NCBI RefSeq assembly: GCF_002806975.1
Contig: NZ_NIHD01000004.1
Location: 221,011-285,010 of the forward strand
Direction of reading: 5' to 3'
DNA from: Marinobacter aromaticivorans
GTDB lineage: Bacteria > Pseudomonadota > Gammaproteobacteria > Pseudomonadales > Oleiphilaceae
DNA length: 64,000 nt
The notes under the pieces are model-generated. The model saw only the letters and a program-made list of their open reading frames with translations. It did no database searches and was not told the origin of the DNA. A program made the translations under genes and the position numbers. Positions 53,501 through 62,915 of the stretch are shown piece by piece (positions within the stretch are counted from its first letter, which is position 1; each line of letters starts with the position of its first letter).

Positions 53501-54302
53501 CGACCAAGACCTCCCGCATCTCCGATATGCTCTGATAGACCAGTTCAACGGAGCGTCAGGTGAGCTCGGCGATTACTTTGACAGTCTCAAGCTTCTCGCA
53601 TCGGAAGTTAAACAGGTCTCCAACAAGCTCCAAAGGTCAATCAACACGGATCAGCAGATTGATTCCATCAGCGATATCCAAGTTGTCCTCCAACCGCGGA
53701 TTTATGAGGATGAAAGCTGGGTTCCACTGAAGAACTTCGTTGAGCATTGGCGGAATTGGCATCTTTCTAATCGCCGGGACATCCCAACAGCCGAATTGAT
53801 TGAGGATTTCCATGCCGTTGTGACCATTCTGCGCAATGCCAAAATGCGCCATGACATTGAGTCAATGGTCGATATGACTTTGCAGCTTCGGGAGAACGGG
53901 CGGCTGGTCATCATCCGCAATGACAATGATTTCCTGAATGCGAGCTCTACGGGGCTGACTTATCTCGCAATCATGGCTGTCTTCATTGGCATGACCAGAT
54001 ACCTTGCCCCGGATTTGAGCACCAGAATTACATGGCCGATTGATGAGCTGGCCACATTGAGTGCCAATAACATTGCCCGCCTGTCTTCCATGCTTGAATC
54101 ACACAACATCACGATGATTTCCGCATGTCCGAAGCTGGATCACGGCCTTAGGAAGTTCTTTGAGAACAAAGTAAGTGTGAATGAGGGGCAGATCCATATC
54201 TTCGGCAAGAAGCAGGAGGAGAACCAGGCAGAGAACAGCAGTCTTTTTGCTGGGGTTGCCCGGACCAGCAAACCCGTAGGGGAAGAAGAGCATGTCAAAT
54301 AA
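50571..54302 (+). CDS. jetC: SMC-like ATPase of a Wadjet-type system (JetC/MukB-like)
   Basis: ATG 50571 is chosen because GGAGG (50561-50565) lies 5 bp upstream; a TTG at 50568 is adjacent. The 1243-residue protein has Walker A GGTNGAGKTS (38-47), very long coiled coils (about 240-480 and 680-960) with an intervening hinge-like region near 520-650, and a C-terminal head with STGLTYLAIM and Walker B TWPIDELATLS. This is the MukB/JetC plan. Wadjet complexes extrude loops of small circular DNA and cut it, limiting plasmids. It overlaps the next gene by 11 bp. Confidence 0.82.
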   Translation: MDSPEPTYGLESIVLHHSFKKFAGRTIRVECRERTHVGGTNGAGKTSVLQLIPAFYGEEPERITNRAGGRDPFIDFYLNTLQSLIIFEYRRSTGLCCAVMYRHPQNKICYRFVEGGLEENFFLPQVKEALMGGATHDVVFDLLRGEGINVSSMIDTIKDYRAVIQRNPKLIKRQPNEIRRLRALSNDFGMGGPDSSMSHIDRLTHVVLNKNRLLSSFKTMICETMFNDIHVNKRPMILHESDLVNDIKSLKAFDGEEEAIRACLVKDGERKALVEQGARIATQLRATLEDLSERRSELQKQADDLQGELKELEDDFRVKDERLGSEVATQRRELSALNDALNTIFQQQEEYEDKGLPELDQELKNLPEYRRKLSEAEEDFKTLTSRVSQLENEHERQIAKIRESFNEEQGERIAAAQKADASLKDAKHSHEQNLSKRTNERTQEIADLKQSRLELRSDMGESRVKLETQIENPRFTDEEQSAIAEAEAALDERKSEERRASQELSEAERKQEQARQDREKALNRLEDAEKSVERIDSEFEQLRQRLTPEKDSWLARLRDADPEWGQTLGKVISSDLLARGDLSPELVESTSRTVMGWSLDLEQLPVPDFAASELEVQAQLEAKDEQRQQAINARKEAEASAKRSSDIHTERSNEVGQVSSRWNLHKQQVESAETALRGEKETAKKALDERLASMRKELSSIVEQLEAFDNETKQRIRAIEDRYSKLIIEIKAQWATKEAELTAASTTAQNRVDQAKEDYERRIKTLNDAHESKLKDEGVDPEEVRRARELKEDLDKTIRKIEQAQDEVHEYRNWRKREWSRVDALQTESSDREKKLESATQKHEDAQQDYRNKVKGLQNKIDESSGRAKKIGKEIDEANLILDKFKGHDSGTQEFPGNAPVLTEQLRNIYQQLEQLREHVLKAIRKAKGVLNRYENTHVYEAWRKLRQYRVDNLADPTDQYTDEFELGETESLRLLLDQDLPHLRYALIDQFNGASGELGDYFDSLKLLASEVKQVSNKLQRSINTDQQIDSISDIQVVLQPRIYEDESWVPLKNFVEHWRNWHLSNRRDIPTAELIEDFHAVVTILRNAKMRHDIESMVDMTLQLRENGRLVIIRNDNDFLNASSTGLTYLAIMAVFIGMTRYLAPDLSTRITWPIDELATLSANNIARLSSMLESHNITMISACPKLDHGLRKFFENKVSVNEGQIHIFGKKQEENQAENSSLFAGVARTSKPVGEEEHVK

Positions 54303-54930
54303 CCCATTGTTCGAGAAGACAGTCACCGCCCTCCTCGGGGGAGAGATTCTTTGTGACTACCGGTACGAGGATCTTGTCACCTACCTTTCCATTCCCGATA
54401 ACCAGGCGCGAGTTGAGCAGTTCCTCAATCAGATGAATCGCAAACTTCGTCAAACGAATACGAGGGATGCTTGGGTTTGCGCGTACCTGGACCTATCTAG
54501 CTCGGGCGCGAAAGAGAGCGTACGGCAGCAGTTCAAAGAAGTAGCCAACCACCTTGAAGCGCTCGTGCAATTCCTGCGTTTGATCATGCATGTTGAAACA
54601 GGGGACAGACCGGTATTCCCCGGCGACCACATCTCCGAAGGAAAATTGATTCAGGAAATCTCCAGTACGCCCACACTCGAAGAGAAGCTCCGATCGCTCA
54701 CAGAAAAGCGTCTCTTCTATACAAAACACCAAGACGTAGCGAAGCGAGTTCGGGCAGTCATGGAAGCACTGGTAAAAGAAGGCTATCTGGTGCGTTTCGG
54801 TACCGCTGGGACGGTTTATCAAGCGACGGGGAAATGGTCCTGGCTCTACGACATGATGAGCTTTATCCAGACCCATGAGGGGATTTCGACCGAGGTTGTT
54901 GAAGAAGACAATCAGATGAGGCTGACCTGA
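54292..54930 (+). CDS. jetB: MukE-like subunit (JetB-like)
   Basis: A 212-residue protein with tandem winged-helix-like helices: CDYRYEDLVTYLS, RVRAVMEALVKEGYLVRFGT and a C-terminal WLYDMMSFIQTHEG. Size and place in the operon match the KITE subunit (MukE/JetB) that binds the kleisin in SMC complexes. The start overlaps the SMC gene and the stop overlaps the next start (TGATG). No enzymatic motif is expected or seen. The identity rests on context and helix pattern. Confidence 0.72.
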   Translation: MSNNPLFEKTVTALLGGEILCDYRYEDLVTYLSIPDNQARVEQFLNQMNRKLRQTNTRDAWVCAYLDLSSSGAKESVRQQFKEVANHLEALVQFLRLIMHVETGDRPVFPGDHISEGKLIQEISSTPTLEEKLRSLTEKRLFYTKHQDVAKRVRAVMEALVKEGYLVRFGTAGTVYQATGKWSWLYDMMSFIQTHEGISTEVVEEDNQMRLT

Positions 54931-56180
54931 TGGCTCGCATCGATGATGCTCAGAAAACGCTGAGAATCCTGGCCAATCACGCGGAAGTGATCCTTGAAGC
55001 GCATCTGACTCGTGGTAACCGGCTCCCTGATACGCTGGAAAATGAGCACTTAATCAGAACCTTGAAGCAGCACCGCCTGATTTTGAGCATTGGCGATGAA
55101 GAGCCTCACCTGAAGAAAGTTCTCGCGCAATTTCTCGGGCATATTACTGAATCTGATCGCAGACGCTGGGCCAATCAGCACATTGATAAGCTATGGGAAG
55201 AGCTTGCAGAGCTGTTCGATCAATACAAGCAAGCCAAAATCAAAGTTGCTATAGCCGACCAAGAGAGGCTAGAGGATGAAATCAAAGAGGCTCTGTCCGG
55301 GCTGATTGAGGACATCAGGATCGCCACGGAAGCCTTTTCTGCCTACATAAACAGTGGGTTTTCTTACATTACGGACTTGGAGTTACGCATTCGAGAAAAT
55401 GAACGAGCCATTGAAAGAGCAGGGCGTCTAATCACTCTGTTTGACTCATTCAACATCCTCGAACTGCGAGACCATGCGGGCAACGATTCATTTTTGAAGC
55501 GACTCTTGCTGAAATACCTTCCCGTTACACTTGAGGAAGGCAGGAGCAATCTATCCTATGCCCTGAACCAGCTTCGCAAGCTATTGGTGCGTTTGCGGGA
55601 GGACCAGAGACTCAACAAAATGATCTGGAGTCTTGAGGCACACTATCTTCGCAACCCAGGGTTCATACCATCCATAGACGACCTGGATCTTGAGGGTTGC
55701 CCGGTAGCCCTTAACAGCGTTGAGCCCTTCATTCTGGCTGCTGTACCTGACGTATATGATCCCGCTGATGAGGACGAGCTGATAGAGATTGTGGCGAAAG
55801 CCCGCGATCCGTTGGCAAACGGTGACCTTGAAGCCCCAAAATCACCCCCGGCTATTGATTCAGTTGAGTTTGATGTTGATGGAGAAGTTGTCGAAGAAGA
55901 GGAGGATCCAGTCGAGGCTTTGGTCGATTCCCTCCTCGCGTTCATTCTGGAAGGTGAGTTGGGTGCAAGTGAGCTCGTTGCGACCGAAGTTCTTGCTGCC
56001 AGTGGCCTGACCGTCGACGTGCCCACATGGTTGGCGACACTTGCTGCTGAGATAGATTCCCTTCCACGTGAAAATCAGGCGGCGATTGAAATCGACTATT
56101 CGGCCGAGCCAGACCCACTGTATCCGGACAATCTCTATATTCACGACCTAACGCTGAGGCAAGCCGATGTCGCCCGGTGA
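54930..56180 (+). CDS. jetA: MukF-like kleisin (JetA-like)
   Basis: A 416-residue protein with an N-terminal winged-helix region (NHAEVILEAHLTR, LIRTLKQHRLILSI), a central helical bundle (about 95-240, LEDEIKEALSGLIEDIRIA) and a very acidic linker near 310-330 (VDGEVVEEEEDPVEALVDSL). A C-terminal winged-helix-like end completes it. That is the MukF/JetA kleisin layout bridging SMC heads. It is coupled to both neighbours by overlaps (TGATG before, 14 bp after). Confidence 0.72.
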   Translation: MARIDDAQKTLRILANHAEVILEAHLTRGNRLPDTLENEHLIRTLKQHRLILSIGDEEPHLKKVLAQFLGHITESDRRRWANQHIDKLWEELAELFDQYKQAKIKVAIADQERLEDEIKEALSGLIEDIRIATEAFSAYINSGFSYITDLELRIRENERAIERAGRLITLFDSFNILELRDHAGNDSFLKRLLLKYLPVTLEEGRSNLSYALNQLRKLLVRLREDQRLNKMIWSLEAHYLRNPGFIPSIDDLDLEGCPVALNSVEPFILAAVPDVYDPADEDELIEIVAKARDPLANGDLEAPKSPPAIDSVEFDVDGEVVEEEEDPVEALVDSLLAFILEGELGASELVATEVLAASGLTVDVPTWLATLAAEIDSLPRENQAAIEIDYSAEPDPLYPDNLYIHDLTLRQADVAR

Positions 56181-57051
56181 ATTCCGAGCTATTCAACAAG
56201 TCCTTCAATCTGGCAAAACGAGTGCTCAACGCAACAAGACGTGGACGCGGCTCCACGAAGAGACCGGGGCGGGAAGCATCTCGGGTCGGCTTTTCCTGTT
56301 CGATCAAAACGACCTTCAGCGCCTGAGGGATTATGCTCGAAATCGATTCGGGCTGGACCCTTTATTTGACAGCACGAAAGTCAGTCGCGTGGAGATGGCG
56401 GAAAAAAACACTGACGAAAAGCGGGCTGCAAAATCAGTTTTCGGTGAACTTCTCCTGTTTGCGACCACAGGTACCGCCGAAGTTACGATCTCCGGCCGAC
56501 CGTTGTCGACGCCTCCTGGCTCAATCCTGAGCGTTAAGCCTGAGCTCGTGGATCGAGAGGCCTTAAAGCAGACAAAACTGGTGCTAGTTGAGAATGGGTC
56601 TTTGATGGTCGAGGCCCATAGAATTCAACTTCCAGATGGCTGGGGAGACAGCGTTTTGCTCTACCGTGGGCATGGAGATAACTTTGCTGAAGCAGCGCTT
56701 ATTGCGAGCGCCCAACCAGCTGAGAATTTGGCGGTCTACTTCGATTTTGATCCTGAAGGGCTAGAAATGGCCCTCCAGGTAGGCAGAGGCACCGTGTTGC
56801 TACCTGATGTTGTTGAAAGGATTTCAGTTAACTCCAAAGCTTTTGATGCAGTTAATCAGCGAAATGTGTTCCGTAAACAAAATAGCGCGCTTAACAGACT
56901 GAAGCAGCTTTCCCTAGACAATCATTGGACGGCAATTCTTAACCTCTTGGAGGTAAACGAACTAGCAATCATGCAGGAACATATTACCGCGCATCATTTT
57001 AGCCTTCGCGCGGTCCCTACTCCGGATAGCGACAGCGCTCACGAAAGCTGA
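56167..57051 (+). CDS. jetD: Toprim nuclease subunit (JetD-like)
   Basis: A 294-residue protein. The C-terminal half carries a Toprim signature: a Glu in LVLVENGSLM (about 142) and DxD in VYFDFDPEGLEM (about 192-194). The N-terminal half is a DNA-binding-like region with GSISGRLFLFD and a basic helix. JetD relatives form topoisomerase VI-like dimers that cut the DNA held by the SMC motor. At 294 residues it is shorter than the roughly 380-400 usual for type I JetD, so this is a divergent subtype. It is the last gene of the operon. Confidence 0.75.
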   Translation: MSPGEFRAIQQVLQSGKTSAQRNKTWTRLHEETGAGSISGRLFLFDQNDLQRLRDYARNRFGLDPLFDSTKVSRVEMAEKNTDEKRAAKSVFGELLLFATTGTAEVTISGRPLSTPPGSILSVKPELVDREALKQTKLVLVENGSLMVEAHRIQLPDGWGDSVLLYRGHGDNFAEAALIASAQPAENLAVYFDFDPEGLEMALQVGRGTVLLPDVVERISVNSKAFDAVNQRNVFRKQNSALNRLKQLSLDNHWTAILNLLEVNELAIMQEHITAHHFSLRAVPTPDSDSAHES

Positions 57052-57335
57052 CAACTCAGCAACCACTTTCAGGGACAAAAAGACCATCACCGAGTTAGTT
57101 GGTTGCCTCTCGTATCGCACGGACTATCTGAGCTCTGGCACCAATCATTGATCCCAGGCGTGGCAAGTAGCTCCGCCGCCTTGGAGCTTCCTATGACAAT
57201 CGGATTTCAACGTGCTGGAAAACGCGCTAGAGTCCTGACAGCTAGACAGATCGCTCGTTGTCTTGAACCTGTCGCTCGGAATCCATTGCGAACCTGTCGT
57301 TCTTCAAATTTATAGGATTTTTGCAGGCCGAATTA

Positions 57336-60300
57336 ATGACCAAAGAGAATGCCGACAGTGCTGCCTCGACGGAGCTCACGGGGGGAGCGGGATTTACATA
57401 TGAAGATAGTGTCGTCGCCTACTATCTCGCTGCGCTTTTATGCGAGAGCCATGCCGCTGGGCTGGAAGGCAAAGTCGTGTCGGTTGCGGTGCAACGCGAT
57501 GGTCATGGTCATCCGATGGATGACATTGTGGTGGAGTTCCAGGATTCCGCAGGAAAAAAAGTGCTTGGCCTTCAAGCCAAGAGATCGCTCCGCATAACAA
57601 GTGCTGAGTCGAATGCCGATTTTCGGGAAATCATGGCTGCTGCCGTAGAAACTCGATCTAGTCCCGACTTTCAGAAAGATCGAGATGCCTATGGCTTCGT
57701 CACGGAGCAAGTAGCAGACGGTACCATGCGCTCTCTGGGTCGACTTATTGACTGGGCACGTTCGAGCTCAGAGGGAGCAGACTTCGCGATCCGCTTTACC
57801 GCAAAAGGATCCGCTGGAGCTAATGAAACGAAGATGCGAGAGTCTCTCAAGCCTCTGACAAAAACCCATACAGACTACGCCGAGGCGGACTTCTATCGAC
57901 ATTTCATCGCACTTCGACTTGACGGTCTAACAGAAGGCGGCATGCAACGAGCCGAAGTTATCACTCGACTTCAGGAGATGGTGGTTGCGAATGAAGGTGG
58001 GTTCGAAACACTACTCTTTGATCGCCTGTGCCGAATAGCCAGAGATGGTGCCGGTTCTGCCTGTAAATGGACGCGTGAGCAACTGCTCAACCAGTTGCGA
58101 GGTACGGTAAGGCTGCGAGTTGCTCCTAGCTATCGAAATGACATCGCTGCCCTGTCGGATTTCTCCTCTGAAGGCCTGACCGATATCGCTGAAACGATTG
58201 CTGACTTCCATGTAGAGCGCTTAGAGCTGCAAAATGAAATTGCCGAATGTTTGGAACGATACCGCCTAGTGAATATCACTGGGTTACCAGGCTGCGGAAA
58301 ATCTGCAGCATTGAAGCACTTTGCAACGAAAGTTGCCAGAAAAGGGCCAATCTTGTTTTTAAAATCCGACCGATTAGTTGGCACCGGTTGGTCGACGTTT
58401 GCAGCAGCTTTGGGCTTGACTCACTCGGCATCTGAGCTTTTAGCTGAGATTGGAACTAACGGTACTCCGATTCTTTTTATTGATGGAATCGATCGGATTC
58501 CGCCGAATAAGAAAGGGATTATTACTGATCTTCTCACCACTATTGAGACTCATGAAGAGCTTCGGCACTGGAGGATCCTCGCAACGTCGCGTGACCATGG
58601 ACTTGAGCCATACCGCGCGTGGTTTCCATCTAGTTTCTATAATGAGGCTGGGATAGGTGACGTATTGGTAAAAGCCTTTTCGGATGAAGAGGCTGAATCT
58701 CTCGCAAACCAAAGGCCTGAACTTAGAGATTTGCTGTTCGGGTCTTCGGCGATTAGCGAGATTTCAAGACGTCCGTTCTTCGCTAGCATCCTCACACAGG
58801 ACCTTTTCATTAAGTCGAGCTCGCCAAAAACTGAAATCGATCTGATCAATGCTTGGTGGGACAGAGCAGGTCATGATACCCACGCCTCTGATCGTACACT
58901 GCGTCAGCGAGCGCTTTTGGATCTGGCAGAGACGGGTGTCAGCCGTCTGGGAAAGGAAATTCCCCAGCGAAAGCTTAAAGAAAATACCTTCATGCAGATT
59001 GGGGCTCTGGAAAACGACAAAGTAATTCGAAAAGACAAGTTTGGCAGGGCCTATTCATTCACACATGATATTTTCTTCGAGTGGGCTTTTTTCCGACTGT
59101 TAATCGACTTGGCAGATGAATGGCCTACGGCTCTGTCCGCAGCTGGCGAGCCGCCACTGCTAGGGCGGGTCGTTAGTCTGTTATCGCAAAGTACCCTGAG
59201 TGAACCGGGATTATGGACGACTTGGTACCAAAGTCTAGAAGCCAAAAACCTAAGGCCTCAATGGCGTCGGGAATGGCTGACGGCGCCACCGTTTAGTAGC
59301 TCTTTTCCGAATGCCACCGTGGAATTCAGTGCGTTGCTCTCAACTGATGATGAGTTATTCGAGAAGGTTTTGGTGTGGTTCCAAGCCCAACACACGATGC
59401 CAAATCCCATCGTTCTCCAGCAAGCCAGCGTTGCTCAGAGTGGAATTGAAAAGATCCGTATGGCTGACTTACTTGGATGGCCATCCGATTTATCAGGTTG
59501 GGGGCGTTTGATTGATTGGCTTATCCCACAAGCGTCTAGTTTCTCTATGCGATTGATCCCCAGGGCCGTAGAAATTTTTATGGTCTGGCAGAATGTTTTC
59601 GCAGACTACGAAAATCCCCGATCCGCTGCGATTATCGAGCAATGCAATAATTGGTTGATAGAGCTGGAGGATCGACAATACTCAAAGAGCCAGGCCACTA
59701 AAAGGGATAAATGGAGCGAGTTAGGCTATGTGGCACACTCCAATCTCATTACCAGCCTTCGCACAGTTATCCTTCGCGCAGCACGAAGCTACCCCGAACC
59801 GGCCCGTGCGCTGTACGCAAGGGCAGTTGAAAATAAACAGATGCGGCGCTCGGCATTCGGTGAACTTGTGATGTTTACTCAGATAATGGCGGATGTGGAT
59901 GCTAAAGCCATTGTTGCTGTTACAAAAGCCGAAATAATGGAAGAGCTTCCACAGAGCTGCCTTGATCGAGAAGAACGCGAACAGCAGGAGCACATAGAAT
60001 TGCTGGCTAAGCTACGAGCCAAGCCGACTCGTGAATTGAAGGAACAAGAGCGGCGGTTTTTGCGCGCTCCGCATATGTTCATGTCGATGGGCTCCAGAGC
60101 GCCAGACCTTGATGATATCGGGATCAATCGGGAGTTTAATTACTACTACCCGCCGTCAGCATTGCATGAGCCTTTTGCAAGCTTATTCAGACTCAAACCG
60201 GATGTGGCGCTGAGTCTCGTTAATGAGCTTGCTAACCATGCCGTCGAGGGTTGGCGCCAGGTTCATTCCATCAATCCGCGAATGGGCGAGCCTCTACCCG

Positions 60301-62675
60301 TGACTGTAGAATTTCCTTGGGGGCGCCAAGACTTCTGGGGGGATTGGCACGTCTATAGCTGGTCATTGGGCCAATTAGCACCGCAACCTCTTGAATGTGC
60401 CATTCTTGCACTGAGCTATTGGGCTTTTCAGGAGATCGAGAAAGGCCGATCAGCGAGTGAGGTTATTCAGGAGATACTCGCAGGAAGTAACTGTTACGCG
60501 ATGCTGGGTATTGCTCTTATGCTGGCGCTTGAGGCGTTTGAAGTATCTGAGACGACGCTCCCGATTGCCTCCTGCCAGCGTCTGTGGCATCACGATCTGG
60601 CCCGTTTCATAAATGAATCCAGTCGGAATATGGATTTCCTTGGTTGGGGGCCGCTAGCCCGGCTTAGTGATGCCCAGACAAAGGCGAAAGAATTCCTGGA
60701 CGCACGCAAATACCGCTCACGTGAGATCCGCCATCTCGCGATGGCCTTTGCACTGAGCGACAAGGATTCGTTGAGAGAGCGTTTCCAATCCGCGTTAGCT
60801 AAGTTTCCAGATTCCTTGCCTTTCGAATTTGAAGAACAAAAGTCCAGCCAGGGGGAGGTCTCACACTTATATGAAAGGGCCACGGCGTGGGCAGGATTGG
60901 GTGACCGCAGGAACTACAAGCAGTCCTCCGGTGAAGGTGAAAATATTCAAATTTCATATGAACCCCCGGTCGAAATGACGGAAGAGCAAGAGCAAAGGTT
61001 TCATGAGGCCAATGCTTACCTTACTTCCCAGCACGTTCTAGCTTGGGCTACGGATTCTCTATCGAATAACCGCTTGGGGGACCGGTGGTCGCTTCCTGAT
61101 GCCGTGCGGTTCGCCCAGCAAAAAGACACTGAGGAGATGTTTAAGGTTAGGTTCGAGGTCGGGGCCCACGTTGACCAAAGTATGGTGTCGGCAATCGCGG
61201 CATGCAGCATCGCTTTCGATCCATCTGCATCAAAAAACTCTGAGTGGGCTTGGGAGGTGATGGCGCGTGTCATGCAAATGGATGAAACCGAGAACTTAAA
61301 TTGGGCTAAAGTTCCTTGGCACCCTGCATTACATCTTATCGCCGCTTTATATCGAGATCGTCGATCTTCATCACCAAGATCGGACTCTGCTGAGCGGCTT
61401 CTTCGGCTTACAGCGCACCCTATCCAAGATGTAAAAAAAGAGGCTTTTCGAGCCCTTTTCCTCGACAAAGATGAACACATTTCCTGGATCGCAGGACAAC
61501 GGGCCATGGATTTGGCGCTTGATTACCAAATTGTCGTTCAAGAGGGAGGGCAGCTTGATCGGTCCCTTGCTCGGAGAGCTGACGAAGAGAGCCTTGATAA
61601 AGCTCTGACCAAACTTACAGAAAACACCCCTCAGCCGTTTGTAGATGTGCCACCAGCTTGGGTATGGGCTGAGAACACCCGGCGATACCGTAAAAAGCGA
61701 GTCAGTGAAGAAAATTGGGAGGATCCAGATCCAGCTTTTAACCCACGTTTTGCGGCTGGCATATTTGGGCTTTTCCCAATCGAATCGTGGTCTCAGTCCA
61801 AGCATCTTTCTGAGTTGATAAGAGTTACATTGCAGCAGCTTGTAGATTGGACGGGCGAACGCTTAATGCCTTCCTGGCAAGAATCCGATGAGCGGTTGGA
61901 CCGAGAGTCGAATTTATATGAATGGAATTCGGTTTTAGGCAGTTTGTTGGCAAGAGCGATGCCATACCTGGATGAAGCATGCTTTGAAAACAATCTTTTA
62001 CAGCCTTTTTGTGCCGATCGGGATGAAGCCTTAACTGTGCTTTCATCGTTTGTGGATGGGCTCGTGACGAGGCACGTCATGGATGCTGCGGATATACACC
62101 CGGGAGCACTCAAACTCCTTGACAGCTGTATCGACCGCATAATTAGGGACCGGCAGTTTGATCCTAGAAGCTATCGTGGAGGAGATGTCTCCGGACACGA
62201 GTTACCGACACTGATTAGGGCACTATTGTTTGTCTCAGTTGATCAGAACTGCCCTGGGTCAGCCCGCTTTGCAAATGATGACTGGAGAGATTTACATCAA
62301 GTGATGCCACACGTGACTCGCCTAATGTCCGCGGTAGGTTGGTCCCCCTACGTCATGGGTAAATTCCTCGTGTTGTGCGAACGTGCCGGCAGTGATTATC
62401 CACTTGATGCTTTTTGCACCCAAGTTAATGCTGCCCTTACAGACCTGTGGAAGGCGAAAGGGAGCTGGGTAGGAACATCGTTACCGGCACGTATAGCTGG
62501 TGTTATTCAGTGCCTTTCGGATACCAATTACCCGTTGCGAAGCAATCAAGCGAAGTCTCTTCTTCAGATCTTGGACACTCTTATAGATTTGGGTGATCGT
62601 CGGAGTGCCGCACTTGAACAAGCTGAAGCATTTCGGGGTGTGCAATTAGAGTCTAGCGATCTGCTGCATAGTTAG
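57336..62675 (+). CDS. Avs-like STAND NTPase with Cap4/Mrr-like nuclease
   Basis: ATG 57336 is preferred (GCAGG 8 bp upstream; a TTG at 57321 is possible), giving 1779 residues. N-terminus: GFTYEDSVVAYY, then DDIVVEF (about 61) and LGLQAKRS (about 79), the GxxYE...D...QxK signature of Cap4/Mrr-like PD-(D/E)XK nucleases. NTPase: GLPGCGKSAAL near 315-325, ILFIDGIDRIP near 380 and an arginine-rich ATSRDHG. About 1200 residues of helical sensor-like repeats follow. Avs proteins use such C-terminal parts to detect phage proteins and then cut DNA. It is monocistronic and the last gene before attR. Confidence 0.78.
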   Translation: MTKENADSAASTELTGGAGFTYEDSVVAYYLAALLCESHAAGLEGKVVSVAVQRDGHGHPMDDIVVEFQDSAGKKVLGLQAKRSLRITSAESNADFREIMAAAVETRSSPDFQKDRDAYGFVTEQVADGTMRSLGRLIDWARSSSEGADFAIRFTAKGSAGANETKMRESLKPLTKTHTDYAEADFYRHFIALRLDGLTEGGMQRAEVITRLQEMVVANEGGFETLLFDRLCRIARDGAGSACKWTREQLLNQLRGTVRLRVAPSYRNDIAALSDFSSEGLTDIAETIADFHVERLELQNEIAECLERYRLVNITGLPGCGKSAALKHFATKVARKGPILFLKSDRLVGTGWSTFAAALGLTHSASELLAEIGTNGTPILFIDGIDRIPPNKKGIITDLLTTIETHEELRHWRILATSRDHGLEPYRAWFPSSFYNEAGIGDVLVKAFSDEEAESLANQRPELRDLLFGSSAISEISRRPFFASILTQDLFIKSSSPKTEIDLINAWWDRAGHDTHASDRTLRQRALLDLAETGVSRLGKEIPQRKLKENTFMQIGALENDKVIRKDKFGRAYSFTHDIFFEWAFFRLLIDLADEWPTALSAAGEPPLLGRVVSLLSQSTLSEPGLWTTWYQSLEAKNLRPQWRREWLTAPPFSSSFPNATVEFSALLSTDDELFEKVLVWFQAQHTMPNPIVLQQASVAQSGIEKIRMADLLGWPSDLSGWGRLIDWLIPQASSFSMRLIPRAVEIFMVWQNVFADYENPRSAAIIEQCNNWLIELEDRQYSKSQATKRDKWSELGYVAHSNLITSLRTVILRAARSYPEPARALYARAVENKQMRRSAFGELVMFTQIMADVDAKAIVAVTKAEIMEELPQSCLDREEREQQEHIELLAKLRAKPTRELKEQERRFLRAPHMFMSMGSRAPDLDDIGINREFNYYYPPSALHEPFASLFRLKPDVALSLVNELANHAVEGWRQVHSINPRMGEPLPVTVEFPWGRQDFWGDWHVYSWSLGQLAPQPLECAILALSYWAFQEIEKGRSASEVIQEILAGSNCYAMLGIALMLALEAFEVSETTLPIASCQRLWHHDLARFINESSRNMDFLGWGPLARLSDAQTKAKEFLDARKYRSREIRHLAMAFALSDKDSLRERFQSALAKFPDSLPFEFEEQKSSQGEVSHLYERATAWAGLGDRRNYKQSSGEGENIQISYEPPVEMTEEQEQRFHEANAYLTSQHVLAWATDSLSNNRLGDRWSLPDAVRFAQQKDTEEMFKVRFEVGAHVDQSMVSAIAACSIAFDPSASKNSEWAWEVMARVMQMDETENLNWAKVPWHPALHLIAALYRDRRSSSPRSDSAERLLRLTAHPIQDVKKEAFRALFLDKDEHISWIAGQRAMDLALDYQIVVQEGGQLDRSLARRADEESLDKALTKLTENTPQPFVDVPPAWVWAENTRRYRKKRVSEENWEDPDPAFNPRFAAGIFGLFPIESWSQSKHLSELIRVTLQQLVDWTGERLMPSWQESDERLDRESNLYEWNSVLGSLLARAMPYLDEACFENNLLQPFCADRDEALTVLSSFVDGLVTRHVMDAADIHPGALKLLDSCIDRIIRDRQFDPRSYRGGDVSGHELPTLIRALLFVSVDQNCPGSARFANDDWRDLHQVMPHVTRLMSAVGWSPYVMGKFLVLCERAGSDYPLDAFCTQVNAALTDLWKAKGSWVGTSLPARIAGVIQCLSDTNYPLRSNQAKSLLQILDTLIDLGDRRSAALEQAEAFRGVQLESSDLLHS

Positions 62676-62845
62676 CCTGGTGAGATCGAGAGCTGATTTC
62701 TGCTGCCCCCCCTAATTTGGTGAAAAAACGCATCGGTAACTATCTGATTTTAAACGACACGAAACGAGCGCAATGAGCGATAAATCTGTTTAAGTTAAAT
62801 CCATAACACATTGGTTATAAAGGTAAATTTGTTTCAGTTGGCGCG

Positions 62846-62894
62846 GGACTGCAACTCCGCGTACGCCGGTTCGATTCCGACCCGCGCCTCCATT
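62846..62894 (+). repeat. attR: 3' tRNA-Cys duplicate
   Basis: This repeats the 3' part of tRNA-Cys including the CCA end, with one substitution relative to attL (C62860). The 5' acceptor and D-arm are absent, so it is not a functional tRNA. It marks the right border of the island. Confidence 0.93.
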
Positions 62895-62915
62895 ATTTCC
62901 CTTTGTTGTTTTTTT

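Larger units (their letters stand above)
3025..62894. mobile_element. about 59.8-kb defence island integrated in tRNA-Cys
   Basis: The element is bounded by the 49-bp tRNA-Cys repeats. It has an integrase and excisionase-like gene at the left end, a replication helicase and a second recombinase inside, and otherwise defence-type cargo. Genes outside the repeats are ordinary chromosomal functions. No conjugation genes (relaxase, VirB/TraG) are visible. It is therefore better called a genomic island or a mobilisable/replicating integrative element than an ICE. Confidence 0.9.
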
